Source: an uncultured Rhodoferax sp. | GTDB taxonomy: Bacteria; Pseudomonadota; Gammaproteobacteria; Burkholderiales; Burkholderiaceae_C | Assembly: GCA_936943465.1 (NCBI GenBank) | Contig: CAKZJN010000379.1 | Coordinates: forward strand, 1-15,042 | DNA length: 15,042 nucleotides | Direction of reading: 5' to 3' | Shown here: piece by piece, positions 5,709 through 10,298 of the stretch | Layout of the letters: each line of letters begins with the position of its first letter | How positions within the stretch are numbered: position 1 is the stretch's first letter | Notes under the pieces: model-generated | Told to the model about the DNA's origin: nothing | Databases searched by the model: none | Seen by the model: only the letters and a program-made list of their open reading frames with translations | Position numbers and translations under genes: made by a program

Positions 5709-6814
5709 TCATCCGGGATGCCCACCTGCAGATTGATCTCAGGGCGCAGGGATTCGGGCGCGAACGGCTGGAATTGGAGCCCACGCCCAACAACATCCGG
5801 TATGCCGAGCGGCTGCGCGTGGAAATATTGGGAAAGATCGAGCGCGGAAACTTCGCGCTGGCCGACTACTTCCCGGCCTCTCCACGCGCCCGCACCGACG
5901 CGGCCAGCCTGACCTTTGCGCAGGTCATCCGGGAGTGGCTGGCCGTCAAAAAGCCGTCCATCGCCCATAGCACGCTGCACAATTACACCCAGGCGCTCGG
6001 CAGCTACCACTTCGACGCCTGGCGCGAAAAGCGCATGGCTGATCTGGACTACCGCGCATTGATGGCGCTGCTGGCGGTCATGCCTGCCAACGGCAAGACC
6101 TTCAATAATTTAGCGTCCTTGCTTTCGCAGGTGCTGGAATATGCTCACCGGGCCAAACTGCTGCGCGAACCGCTGCACGATCAAATCGAAATGCGCAGGC
6201 ACCAGAAGCCGGGGCCGGACCCGCTGACCATGGAAGAAGTGGAGATTGTGCTGGGCAAGATGAAAGACTCGCAGGCGCGCACGTTCTACGAATTCGCGTT
6301 CTTTTCCGGCCTTCGTCCGTCCGAACAGATTGCGCTGCGCTGGGCTCAGGTGGATCTGAGGTCGGGGACGGTCACGGTGGACAAGGCCCGCACGCGTAGT
6401 CAGGACAAGGGCACCAAGACCAGTCACGTCAGGACGGTCGAGCTGACCAGCCGCGCACGCGCAGCCATTGAGCGCCAGCGCGCCGTGACGCAAGTGGCAG
6501 GCCAGCACGTATTCCTGTGCCCCGATGGCGCGGCCTGCGCGGGGACTGACGGGCCGCTGGATGCATGGTGGAAACCTGCGCTGAAGCTGTCTGGCATCCG
6601 CTACCGCGACGCGCGCCAGACCCGCCACACGTTTGCCACGCTCTGCCTGCACGCCGGTATCACCCCCGCATGGGCCGCGCAGCAGCTCGGGCACAGTGCG
6701 GAAATGTTTTACAGGGTCTACAGCAAGTGGATCGCAGGCGCAGATGATGGCGCAGAGCGGCGCAAGCTGGACGCCTTCCTTTCCGGTCAAGCCGCTGGGA
6801 AAACCGGGACATAA
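5678..6814 (+). CDS. int: Phage tyrosine integrase, 378 aa
   Basis: A full-length tyrosine recombinase. The N-terminal 65 residues resemble the arm-binding DUF3596-type domain. Residues about 78-165 form the SAM-like core-binding domain (TFAQVIREWLAVKKPSIAHS). The catalytic domain follows with R213 in FFSGLRPSEQIALRW, K247 in the beta-hairpin (TKTSH), R316-H317 in RQTRHTFATL (the usual first His of the HxxR box is R313), H339 in QLGHSAEMF and the nucleophile Y348 in YSKW. All key residues are present, so the enzyme is probably active. It should integrate the phage at a tRNA 3' end: a tRNA-derived core begins about 100 bases after its stop. Its last codons and stop lie inside the first copy of the AAACCGGGACAT repeat, tying gene and site together. 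Confidence 0.95.
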   Translation: MSTAKRASGVIIRDAHLQIDLRAQGFGRERLELEPTPNNIRYAERLRVEILGKIERGNFALADYFPASPRARTDAASLTFAQVIREWLAVKKPSIAHSTLHNYTQALGSYHFDAWREKRMADLDYRALMALLAVMPANGKTFNNLASLLSQVLEYAHRAKLLREPLHDQIEMRRHQKPGPDPLTMEEVEIVLGKMKDSQARTFYEFAFFSGLRPSEQIALRWAQVDLRSGTVTVDKARTRSQDKGTKTSHVRTVELTSRARAAIERQRAVTQVAGQHVFLCPDGAACAGTDGPLDAWWKPALKLSGIRYRDARQTRHTFATLCLHAGITPAWAAQQLGHSAEMFYRVYSKWIAGADDGAERRKLDAFLSGQAAGKTGT

Positions 6815-6824
6815 ACCGGGACAT
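6801..6824 (+). repeat. Left-arm tandem repeat, two copies of AAACCGGGACAT
   Basis: Two exact 12-base units back to back. The first spans the integrase stop codon (TAA at 6812-6814). They are matched by a second pair 150 bases away across the attachment core, in the same orientation, so they are likely arm-type integrase binding sites. Confidence 0.85.
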
Positions 6825-6835
6825 AAACTCATAAA

Positions 6836-6900
6836 TCGGCATAGTTCGGCATAGCCCTTAGAGTGATGGATTGCACAGTGAATATGCTGAACTATGCCGA
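6836..6900. terminator. Long inverted repeat between integrase and attachment core
   Basis: Bases 6836-6853 and 6883-6900 are complementary at 17 of 18 positions; the exception (6848/6888) is a G-T pair on the plus strand. The outer 12 bp (TCGGCATAGTTC) are perfect, and a third TCGGCATAG copy overlaps the left arm (6846-6854). The loop is 29 bases. In the minus direction the hairpin is followed by GATTTATGAGTTTATG, moderately T-rich, so it could stop late transcription before it runs antisense into int. In the plus direction no T-run follows. It could instead be a binding site for Xis or another recombination factor. Confidence 0.55.
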
Positions 6901-6912
6901 ATTAAGGCATTA

Positions 6913-6940
6913 ACGGGTTCGATTCCTGTCGGGGGCACCA
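6913..6940 (+). tRNA. 3' fragment of a tRNA gene (attachment core)
   Basis: Bases 6913-6917 and 6925-6929 pair as a 5-bp T stem around the loop TTCGATT (6918-6924). They are followed by the 3' acceptor strand CGGGGGC (6930-6936), discriminator A and CCA (6938-6940). The matching 5' acceptor strand (GCCCCCG), D arm and anticodon arm are absent upstream, so this is not a whole tRNA. Integrated phages carry such a fragment to restore the host tRNA after insertion. The isotype cannot be fixed from the fragment; GCCCCCG...A73 would fit an Arg or Leu tRNA. Confidence 0.85.
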
Positions 6941-6946
6941 AAAACC

Positions 6947-6961
6947 CGTTGAAAATCAACG
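6947..6961. repeat. Small hairpin right after the tRNA fragment
   Basis: CGTTGA and TCAACG form a 6-bp stem around AAA, beginning seven bases after the CCA of the tRNA fragment. It may be a core-type site, part of the host tRNA terminator carried in the phage, or chance. It overlaps the IHF-like sequence. Confidence 0.4.
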
Positions 6962-6970
6962 CTGTATTTC

Positions 6971-6993
6971 AAACCGGGACATTGCCGGGACAT
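6971..6993 (+). repeat. Right-arm tandem repeat, AAACCGGGACAT plus GCCGGGACAT
   Basis: One exact 12-base copy (6971-6982) and one 10-base near copy (6984-6993), in the same orientation as the left-arm pair. The start-to-start step is 11 bases here and 12 in the left arm, close to one helical turn, as expected for sites bound side by side. Confidence 0.8.
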
Positions 6994-7035
6994 GGCGCAC
7001 GAAATACAATGCTGGCGCCCCGGAAAGACGAGGAT

Positions 7036-7145
7036 CATCAAGCAAGCGCAGAAGCCGCCAGTCGCAAACTGGCGTAACCGGAGTAAGGCGGGGCATTGCG
7101 CACACTGCGGACGTACTTCGGCAAATAGTCTGCGCTTGCTTGATG
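7036..7145. other. Nested inverted repeats able to form a three-way junction
   Basis: A perfect 17-bp inverted repeat (7036-7052 with 7129-7145) encloses two further hairpins: 7056-7062 with 7068-7074 (7 bp, loop CGCAA) and 7078-7085 with 7114-7121 (8 bp, one G-T pair on the plus strand). The joints are short: 3, 3 and 7 bases. Together they give a compact 110-base three-way junction in a stretch without a credible gene. The one imperfect pair is a G-U in plus-strand RNA and an A-C mismatch in minus-strand RNA, a weak hint that a plus-strand transcript is the folded form. It may be an RNA, a cruciform-forming DNA site, or a barrier between convergent operons. No known family recognised. Confidence 0.55.
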
Positions 7146-7182
7146 GTCAAGCGCCAAAGCGGGCTTCATGCTCTGTGCGTCG

Positions 7183-7217
7183 GTCTGGGGGTTCCCGGGC
7201 GCCATCAACCCACAGAC
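7183..7217. other. Strong hairpin downstream of the three-way junction
   Basis: GTCTGGGGGTT (7183-7193) pairs with AACCCACAGAC (7207-7217) at 10 of 11 positions (one G-A mismatch) around a 13-base loop. No T-run follows in either direction, so it is not a classical intrinsic terminator. It lies between the structured element and the end of the KorA-like gene, where minus-strand transcripts must stop. Confidence 0.4.
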
Positions 7218-7258
7218 GCGGCACGCCTCTCAACGATGCGCATCAGCCGCGTCACTCA

Positions 7259-7462
7259 CTACCCAGCAGCCACCCGCGCCAGTTCCATTGCAGCGCGCAG
7301 GCGCGTGACGGCGTTGGACACGGACGCAGGCGCAGCGCCAGTGGCCCGGGCTGCATCTGCGGGCCGCATCTGGTTGCACAGCACCATACGCGCGGCGTTC
7401 TGCGCGGGGCCGGCCGGGCTTCGGGTCAGCCTGGCAAGTGCGGCGAATTGCTTGGGGGTCAT
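7259..7462 (-). CDS. KorA/TrfB-like HTH transcriptional regulator, 67 aa
   Basis: The frame is open further upstream, but the family pattern starts at MTPKQFAALARLTR, giving an ATG at 7462 that overlaps the stop of the preceding gene (ATGA). The helix-turn-helix lies at residues about 33-54: RPADAARATGAAPASVSNAV, typical of the TrfB/KorA family of small plasmid and phage repressors (MRP.DAARATG.....VSNA). The C-terminal dimerisation domain of full KorA is absent, so this is the DNA-binding half only, as in many short phage members. It is the last gene before the structured attP region. It may control the promoter upstream of this four-gene group or another phage promoter outside the window. 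Confidence 0.75.
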   Translation of the reverse strand: MTPKQFAALARLTRSPAGPAQNAARMVLCNQMRPADAARATGAAPASVSNAVTRLRAAMELARVAAG

Positions 7463-7689
7463 GCTACAAGTCCACATTGAGCACATTGCCAAAATTGTCC
7501 ATCTGCGACCAGCACTACAGACCAACATTTTGGGCACGGTGCGGGCGTGGTTTTGTTCGCGGGACGGTCTACCTGCTGGACCACCCAATCAGATAGTTTC
7601 ATTCCGCCCGCTTGGCGTACCCAGCGGGCTTTTGTGCCTGCCGATGCTCGGATGACGATGGTGTCGTCAGGCCGTGATTTGCTCTGCAT
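7459..7689 (-). CDS. Ribbon-helix-helix-like plus zinc-ribbon protein, 76 aa
   Basis: The start chosen is the ATG at 7689, with GGAAAA about 8 bases upstream; earlier in-frame starts fall deep inside the neighbouring gene. Residues about 9-40 (DTIVIRASAGTKARWVRQAG then GMKLSDWVVQQV) look like a ribbon-helix-helix of the Arc/MobC type: one strand, a helix with K.RW..QA, a turn, and LS.WV.Q. Residues 52-72 carry CPKC and CAQC, a zinc ribbon. The combination suggests a small DNA-binding regulator or accessory factor. It overlaps the preceding gene by 23 bases and the KorA-like gene by four. The RHH assignment is from pattern alone. Confidence 0.65.
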   Translation of the reverse strand: MQSKSRPDDTIVIRASAGTKARWVRQAGGMKLSDWVVQQVDRPANKTTPAPCPKCWSVVLVADGQFWQCAQCGLVA

Positions 7690-7861
7690 TTTCGTTTTCC
7701 AAAATGCCATCAACAGAGCCAAAGGCTGGCGTGTAGGTCGTAGCGTACTCGTCGTTGAGGTCGTAAGCAGCGGATGCGGCGCGCTCACATGCGGAGTTGG
7801 TGTCGCCGCTGACTGTTGCGATGTGATGCATGTCGGAGACAGAGTAGATATAGAGCTTCAT
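7667..7861 (-). CDS. Hypothetical phage protein, 64 aa
   Basis: The ATG at 7861 is preceded by AAAGG about 6 bases upstream (TGAAAGGTAAATC), a good ribosome binding site. The product MKLYIYSVSDMHHIATVSGD, followed by CERAASAAYDLNDEYATTY and a PAFGSVDGILEN segment, fits a small phage protein type with a beta-strand start, an I..V.G.T......A helix and Y..TY.PAFG..DGL.. end. I have seen such sequences labelled hypothetical only. It is acidic and soluble. It precedes the two regulator-like genes and overlaps the first. Confidence 0.7.
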   Translation of the reverse strand: MKLYIYSVSDMHHIATVSGDTNSACERAASAAYDLNDEYATTYTPAFGSVDGILENENAEQITA

Positions 7862-7945
7862 GATTTACCTTTCAGTGCCAGGTTCCGCCCGGCCGGTGGT
7901 GCGGATCGCACTCCACTACCCAGCATGCTGGGCAGCAGGGTGGGA
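7862..7945. promoter_or_regulatory. Intergenic stretch with two palindromes
   Basis: This 84-base gap between two minus-strand genes holds a perfect 14-bp palindrome, CCCAGCATGCTGGG (7919-7932), and a 5-bp hairpin GTGCG-GAT-CGCAC (7899-7911). These could be an operator, an attenuating hairpin between the first and later genes of the group, or an mRNA-processing site. No T-run follows, so a full terminator is not supported. Confidence 0.4.
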
Positions 7946-8170
7946 TCAAGCCCAGGCAACTGCCTGACCGTTTTCCTCAGTTCCGTGGGTCATGTAGATT
8001 TTCGTGAACGGCCACCCGCGAACAGCAACTGGCTCAGGCTTTTCTTTGCCGCGCGAGGCGAAATATTGCTTTGCGTTTGGAGCGTGGTATTCGTTGGCGA
8101 CACGGGGGGCCGGCGCATGGTCAAAAGTGATGACGCCGGCAGTGATGTCAATGTGGTAAATGGTTGTCAT
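7946..8170 (-). CDS. Hypothetical phage protein, 74 aa
   Basis: The ATG at 8170 has AGGAG with a 6-base spacer (CAGGAGCACATC), a good ribosome binding site. The protein begins MTTIYHIDITAGVITFDHAP, a strand-rich start, and later has a basic middle (KQYFASRGKEKPEP) and an aromatic segment (RGWPFTKIYMTHG). No membrane helix, cysteine motif or known domain is visible. It is the first gene after the promoter at 8235-8262 and so leads the accessory group that ends with the KorA-like gene. Function unknown. Confidence 0.7.
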   Translation of the reverse strand: MTTIYHIDITAGVITFDHAPAPRVANEYHAPNAKQYFASRGKEKPEPVAVRGWPFTKIYMTHGTEENGQAVAWA

Positions 8171-8209
8171 GATGTGCTCCTGTCAGGATTCCCGGTGCCG
8201 CCGGGGCGG

Positions 8210-8227
8210 TGCACTCTTTTAAGTGCA
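8210..8227. promoter_or_regulatory. Dyad at the start site of the accessory promoter (operator candidate)
   Basis: TGCACT and AGTGCA form a 6-bp inverted repeat with a 6-base centre, right at and just downstream of the expected start site. A second dyad, CTTGAT (8231-8236) with ATCAAG (8258-8263), brackets the -10 and -35 boxes. Either could be an operator for one of the two regulator-like proteins made from this promoter. No binding data can be inferred. Confidence 0.45.
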
Positions 8228-8234
8228 TGCCTTG

Positions 8235-8262
8235 ATTATATACGTCTTGGCGTAAACATCAA
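8235..8262 (-). promoter_or_regulatory. Sigma70-type promoter for the minus-strand accessory genes
   Basis: On the minus strand, TTGATG (8257-8262) and a perfect TATAAT (8235-8240) are separated by 16 bases. Transcription would start near 8228 and reach the gene starting at 8170 after a leader of about 60 bases. The site sits just beyond the end of the late operon, so the four accessory genes can be expressed without late transcription, for example in the lysogen. Confidence 0.7.
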
Positions 8263-8286
8263 GCTTTTTTTGCATGGTTGCGAAAT

Positions 8287-8568
8287 TTATTTCTGCCACG
8301 CCTCGACTAGCCGCCCATGCCGGCTCTGGCACTCGCGGTACAGCGCCACCACATCAATCGCCCAGCGCAGCACAGCGCGGCCAGTGCCGTCCTCAGGCAT
8401 GGGCGGATCAGGGCACGGCGTCGCCAGGCTGGGCGGTAGGGTCTCCGGGCTTGATGGCGGTGGCGAGTGCGCGCAGCCCGTCGCTATCAAAACAAACGCC
8501 AGCGTACACGGGGCGTTCCACGATCTTTTCAACGATCTGGCGGATGACGCGGGTTTTTTGGGCTGCAT
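8287..8568 (-). CDS. Rz1: Rz1-like outer-membrane spanin lipoprotein, nested in Rz
   Basis: This frame lies in a different register inside and beyond the Rz gene. From the ATG at 8568 the product has a basic N terminus (MQPKKPASSARSLKRSW), a hydrophobic stretch and a lipobox ending LIATGC with the lipidated cysteine at residue 32, then a proline-rich region (HSPPPSSPETLPPSL), as expected for Rz1. The C-terminal part (residues 62-93) is helical, longer than in lambda Rz1. Earlier in-frame starts exist (8604, 8724) but give an over-long signal region. The mature protein would sit on the inner face of the outer membrane and join Rz to disrupt the envelope at the end of lysis. Confidence 0.75.
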   Translation of the reverse strand: MQPKKPASSARSLKRSWNAPCTLAFVLIATGCAHSPPPSSPETLPPSLATPCPDPPMPEDGTGRAVLRWAIDVVALYRECQSRHGRLVEAWQK

Positions 8569-8755
8569 GGGTTTTGTCCTGTTCGTGCGCGGCGGCGGCA
8601 GCATTGGCGGTGCGCGCGGCCTGCTGGGTGGCTTCGGCTTGTGCCTGCACGCGGGCCAGCTCGCGCGCGTCAAAGCGCCAGTTTTGCACCTGCCATGCGC
8701 CCGTTGCGGCAATGGAGGCGGCAAGCAAGGCGGCTGCGGCGTGGGTGTAGATCAT
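8408..8755 (-). CDS. Rz: Rz-like inner-membrane spanin, 115 aa
   Basis: The ATG at 8755 overlaps the stop of the preceding small gene (ATGA). Residues about 5-22 are a hydrophobic N-terminal anchor (HAAAALLAASIAATGAW), followed by a long Ala/Gln-rich coiled-coil helix (ARELARVQAQAEATQQAART) and an IRQIVEKIVERPVY segment, with a CFDSDGLRALATAI end typical of Rz-like proteins of beta- and gammaproteobacterial phages. It is the i-spanin: anchored in the inner membrane, it spans the periplasm to meet Rz1. The position after the lysozyme and the embedded Rz1 frame confirm the call. Confidence 0.85.
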   Translation of the reverse strand: MIYTHAAAALLAASIAATGAWQVQNWRFDARELARVQAQAEATQQAARTANAAAAAHEQDKTHAAQKTRVIRQIVEKIVERPVYAGVCFDSDGLRALATAIKPGDPTAQPGDAVP

Positions 8756-8910
8756 GGCCGGTACCGCCCGGCAGGCTCTGGCTCTGGATACTCTGCCCGG
8801 CTGTAGCGGCTCTCCAGTGCGTCACGGGTCTGACGCTGCTGGTGCAGGCGGCGCTGGTCGGACTGGCGCTGGGTGCGGATGGTGCGCGGGCGTGGTGGTT
8901 TGGGGGTCAT
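8752..8910 (-). CDS. Small basic protein in the lysis cassette, 52 aa
   Basis: The frame starts with ATG at 8910 inside the lysozyme stop and ends inside the ATG of Rz, filling the gap exactly. The product is MTPKPPRPRTIRTQRQSDQR followed by RLHQQRQTRD and a Tyr/Glu/Pro-rich end; it is strongly basic, with no hydrophobic helix, so it is not a holin. Function unknown. It may serve mainly to couple translation of lysozyme and spanin. Confidence 0.6.
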   Translation of the reverse strand: MTPKPPRPRTIRTQRQSDQRRLHQQRQTRDALESRYSRAEYPEPEPAGRYRP

Positions 8911-9401
8911 GCGCCCTCCCCGATGCACTCTGTGAATTCGCGTTTTCGGCGTAGCGTCAGGCCGCGCACTACGCGCCCACCGGCTCGGTCCCAGCGCAAA
9001 ATTTCGCGGCAGGCGCCGGCGTAGTCGCGGTCGTTGAGCTTCTTGGCCAGGGTCGAGCCGCAGAAGGCCGACTCTCCGATGTTGTACGTGAGCTGCACGA
9101 ATGCCGAAAATTCATGCGGGTACATGGGCACCGGGGCGCAGCGCTTCACCGCGCGCGCGAACTTGCTGGCGTCGCGCAGCAGATCGACAAGGGCACGGGG
9201 CGGCGTGGTCGTGTCGCCCATACGGACCGGCGACCCGTCTGCGTTGCGCGTGGTGCCAAATCCGCGAGTCGGCACATCGCCGGGCACCGGGATGACGGCT
9301 TTGTCGGTGTAGCTCTCAGACAGTCCCAAGCCCACCAGCGTGGTGGCCGCCAGCACCAGTCCGGCGATGGCGGTGCGCGGACTGCGTGAATCTTGTGTCA
9401 T
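8907..9401 (-). CDS. Phage lysozyme (GH24), probable SAR endolysin, 164 aa
   Basis: The ATG at 9401 overlaps the stop of the coiled-coil/TM gene; a longer frame upstream lies inside that gene. Residues 10-28 (TAIAGLVLAATTLVGLGL) are weakly hydrophobic, rich in Gly, Ala and Thr, and uncleaved in appearance, as in signal-anchor-release endolysins. Directly after come E29 (catalytic Glu position) and the VPGDVPTRGFGTT segment with D42 and T50/T51, matching phage-type lysozymes that cleave the MurNAc-GlcNAc bond. Later, HEFSAFVQLTYNIGESAF and RRKRE..C are family landmarks. The spacing between E29 and the acidic residue is longer than the usual E-x8-D, as in the IPV.GDVPT subgroup. The enzyme would be exported inactive and released at lysis. 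Confidence 0.88.
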   Translation of the reverse strand: MTQDSRSPRTAIAGLVLAATTLVGLGLSESYTDKAVIPVPGDVPTRGFGTTRNADGSPVRMGDTTTPPRALVDLLRDASKFARAVKRCAPVPMYPHEFSAFVQLTYNIGESAFCGSTLAKKLNDRDYAGACREILRWDRAGGRVVRGLTLRRKREFTECIGEGA

Positions 9402-9757
9402 GCGATCCCCAGCTTTTTTGCGATAAACACCATGACCAGCCCGGCAGCGGCCCACACGGCGGCCATGACCCATGCGCTGGTCTGCTTTTGGAGCGGCTCG
9501 GCAGATTCGAGCGAGCCGACGCGGGTGTCGAGTGCGTCCAGCTTGGACTCCACTTTTTCCAGCACTTTGAACGCGCGCTCTTGCGCGATCGCGAATTGCG
9601 TCTGCCGCTCTTCCACCAGCGCCAGCTTGTTGATCGCGTTGGTCAAGTCGCGCAGGACGGCGCGCATCTCGCCAAAATCGGCGTGCATGGAATCGACCTT
9701 GTGGGCGAGGACTGCGAAGGCGGCGTCATCAGGTGGCATGGTGGGGTCTGGTGTCAT
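9398..9757 (-). CDS. Coiled-coil, C-terminal membrane protein (holin or holin-associated candidate), 119 aa
   Basis: The ATG at 9757 overlaps the stop of the NlpC/P60-like gene. The protein is almost all helix: residues about 12-90 form a heptad-like coiled coil (LEKVESKLDALDTRVGSLES) and residues about 95-114 a single membrane helix (AWVMAAVWAAAGLVMVFIAK) with a short basic end. This build resembles XhlA-type lysis-associated proteins. Its place just before the lysozyme makes it the best holin or pinholin-like candidate in the cassette, since no multi-helix holin is visible in the window. Holin function is inferred from position and topology. Confidence 0.65.
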   Translation of the reverse strand: MTPDPTMPPDDAAFAVLAHKVDSMHADFGEMRAVLRDLTNAINKLALVEERQTQFAIAQERAFKVLEKVESKLDALDTRVGSLESAEPLQKQTSAWVMAAVWAAAGLVMVFIAKKLGIA

Positions 9758-10293
9758 GCCCGTGGACCGGGCGGGTTGGTGTAGGCCCACGCGGCGACGA
9801 TGTGCAGGCTGCAGGTGTCAAAGCGCTCGGCCTGGTAAAGGCCGGCCAGGTGCGCGCAGAATTCCGAGCAGGTCCAGCGGCTGGCCTTGTTGGGGATCAG
9901 CCACGACAGGAATCCCGCGATCAGCTGCCAGTCGTACATTGAACCCTCGTACCTGCGCGCGATCAGCGCAGCGGCTTTGGGGTCGGTGTGCAGCGGCCAG
10001 ACGTGCCAGCGGGCGGGGTCGATTGCGATGCGCTTGAAGCGCACGCCGCCCACCCGGCCAGCGCGTCGTTTGGACCACGCGGGCAGGCGCTCGGCGGCGA
10101 CGCTGGATACGCACCACAGCGCGCCATTGCTGTCTGGCTGGCAGGTGCCATCGGGCATGTAGGCGTCTACACCATCGCCCGGCTCGAACACAATCTCGTT
10201 GTGCGAGTAGAGGCCATGTAGGCGCCAGCGGATCAACCGGTTGGCGATGCCTTGCCAGCCTGGCCGCGTGGAGTGGTAGGACGCCAGCAGCAT
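9754..10293 (-). CDS. NlpC/P60-like (permuted papain-fold) enzyme, 179 aa
   Basis: The real N terminus is MLLASYHSTRPGWQGIANRL at 10293, six bases after the stop of the DUF4376 gene; upstream sequence in this frame is shadow. His comes first (SHNEIVF, H31, with E33), and Cys later (WTCSEFCAHLAG, C142), which is the circularly permuted order of YiiX-like NlpC/P60 hydrolases. Such enzymes cut amide or ester bonds in peptidoglycan or lipid-linked substrates. Between them lie VDAYMPDGT and ALWCVSSVAAERLP. It is common in Burkholderiales phages between tail fibre and lysis genes, so it may be a virion-associated wall hydrolase that helps DNA entry; the substrate is unproven. Confidence 0.75.
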   Translation of the reverse strand: MLLASYHSTRPGWQGIANRLIRWRLHGLYSHNEIVFEPGDGVDAYMPDGTCQPDSNGALWCVSSVAAERLPAWSKRRAGRVGGVRFKRIAIDPARWHVWPLHTDPKAAALIARRYEGSMYDWQLIAGFLSWLIPNKASRWTCSEFCAHLAGLYQAERFDTCSLHIVAAWAYTNPPGPRA

Positions 10294-10298
10294 GATGT

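Larger units (their letters stand above)
6801..6993. other. attP: attP region with repeats on both arms of a tRNA-derived core
   Basis: Three exact copies of AAACCGGGACAT (6801-6812, 6813-6824, 6971-6982) and a fourth near copy, GCCGGGACAT (6984-6993), sit as tandem pairs on the two sides of a tRNA 3' end. This is the layout of integrase arm-type sites around a core in lambda-like attP. In attL or attR one arm would be bacterial DNA and lack the repeats. AATCAA at 6954-6959, followed after four bases by GTA, is one base off the IHF consensus and lies between core and right arm, where a bend would be expected. The exact core boundaries need the attB sequence. Confidence 0.8.

Noticed and set aside
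6836..6940. Complete tRNA gene
   Set aside because: Only the T arm, the 3' acceptor strand and CCA are present. No GCCCCCG 5' strand, D arm or anticodon arm could be found upstream.
6801..6993. CRISPR-like short direct repeats
   Set aside because: The four units are adjacent pairs on the two sides of a tRNA-derived core, without spacers of regular length. The arrangement is that of integrase arm sites.
6871..7077. Plus-strand ORF crossing the attachment core
   Set aside because: It reads through the tRNA fragment and arm repeats, which explain the sequence better than a coding frame.
6956..7150. Minus-strand 64-codon ORF over the nested inverted repeats
   Set aside because: It covers the right-arm repeats and most of the three-way junction, with no domain and no good ribosome binding site, so the structure is the better explanation.
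7547..8806. Long plus-strand ORF (419 codons) opposite the accessory and spanin genes
   Set aside because: It is antisense to five genes with good start sites, family motifs or coupling, and spans their promoter and intergenic gaps. The translation is low-complexity Gly/Arg/Cys-rich, as expected for a high-GC shadow frame.
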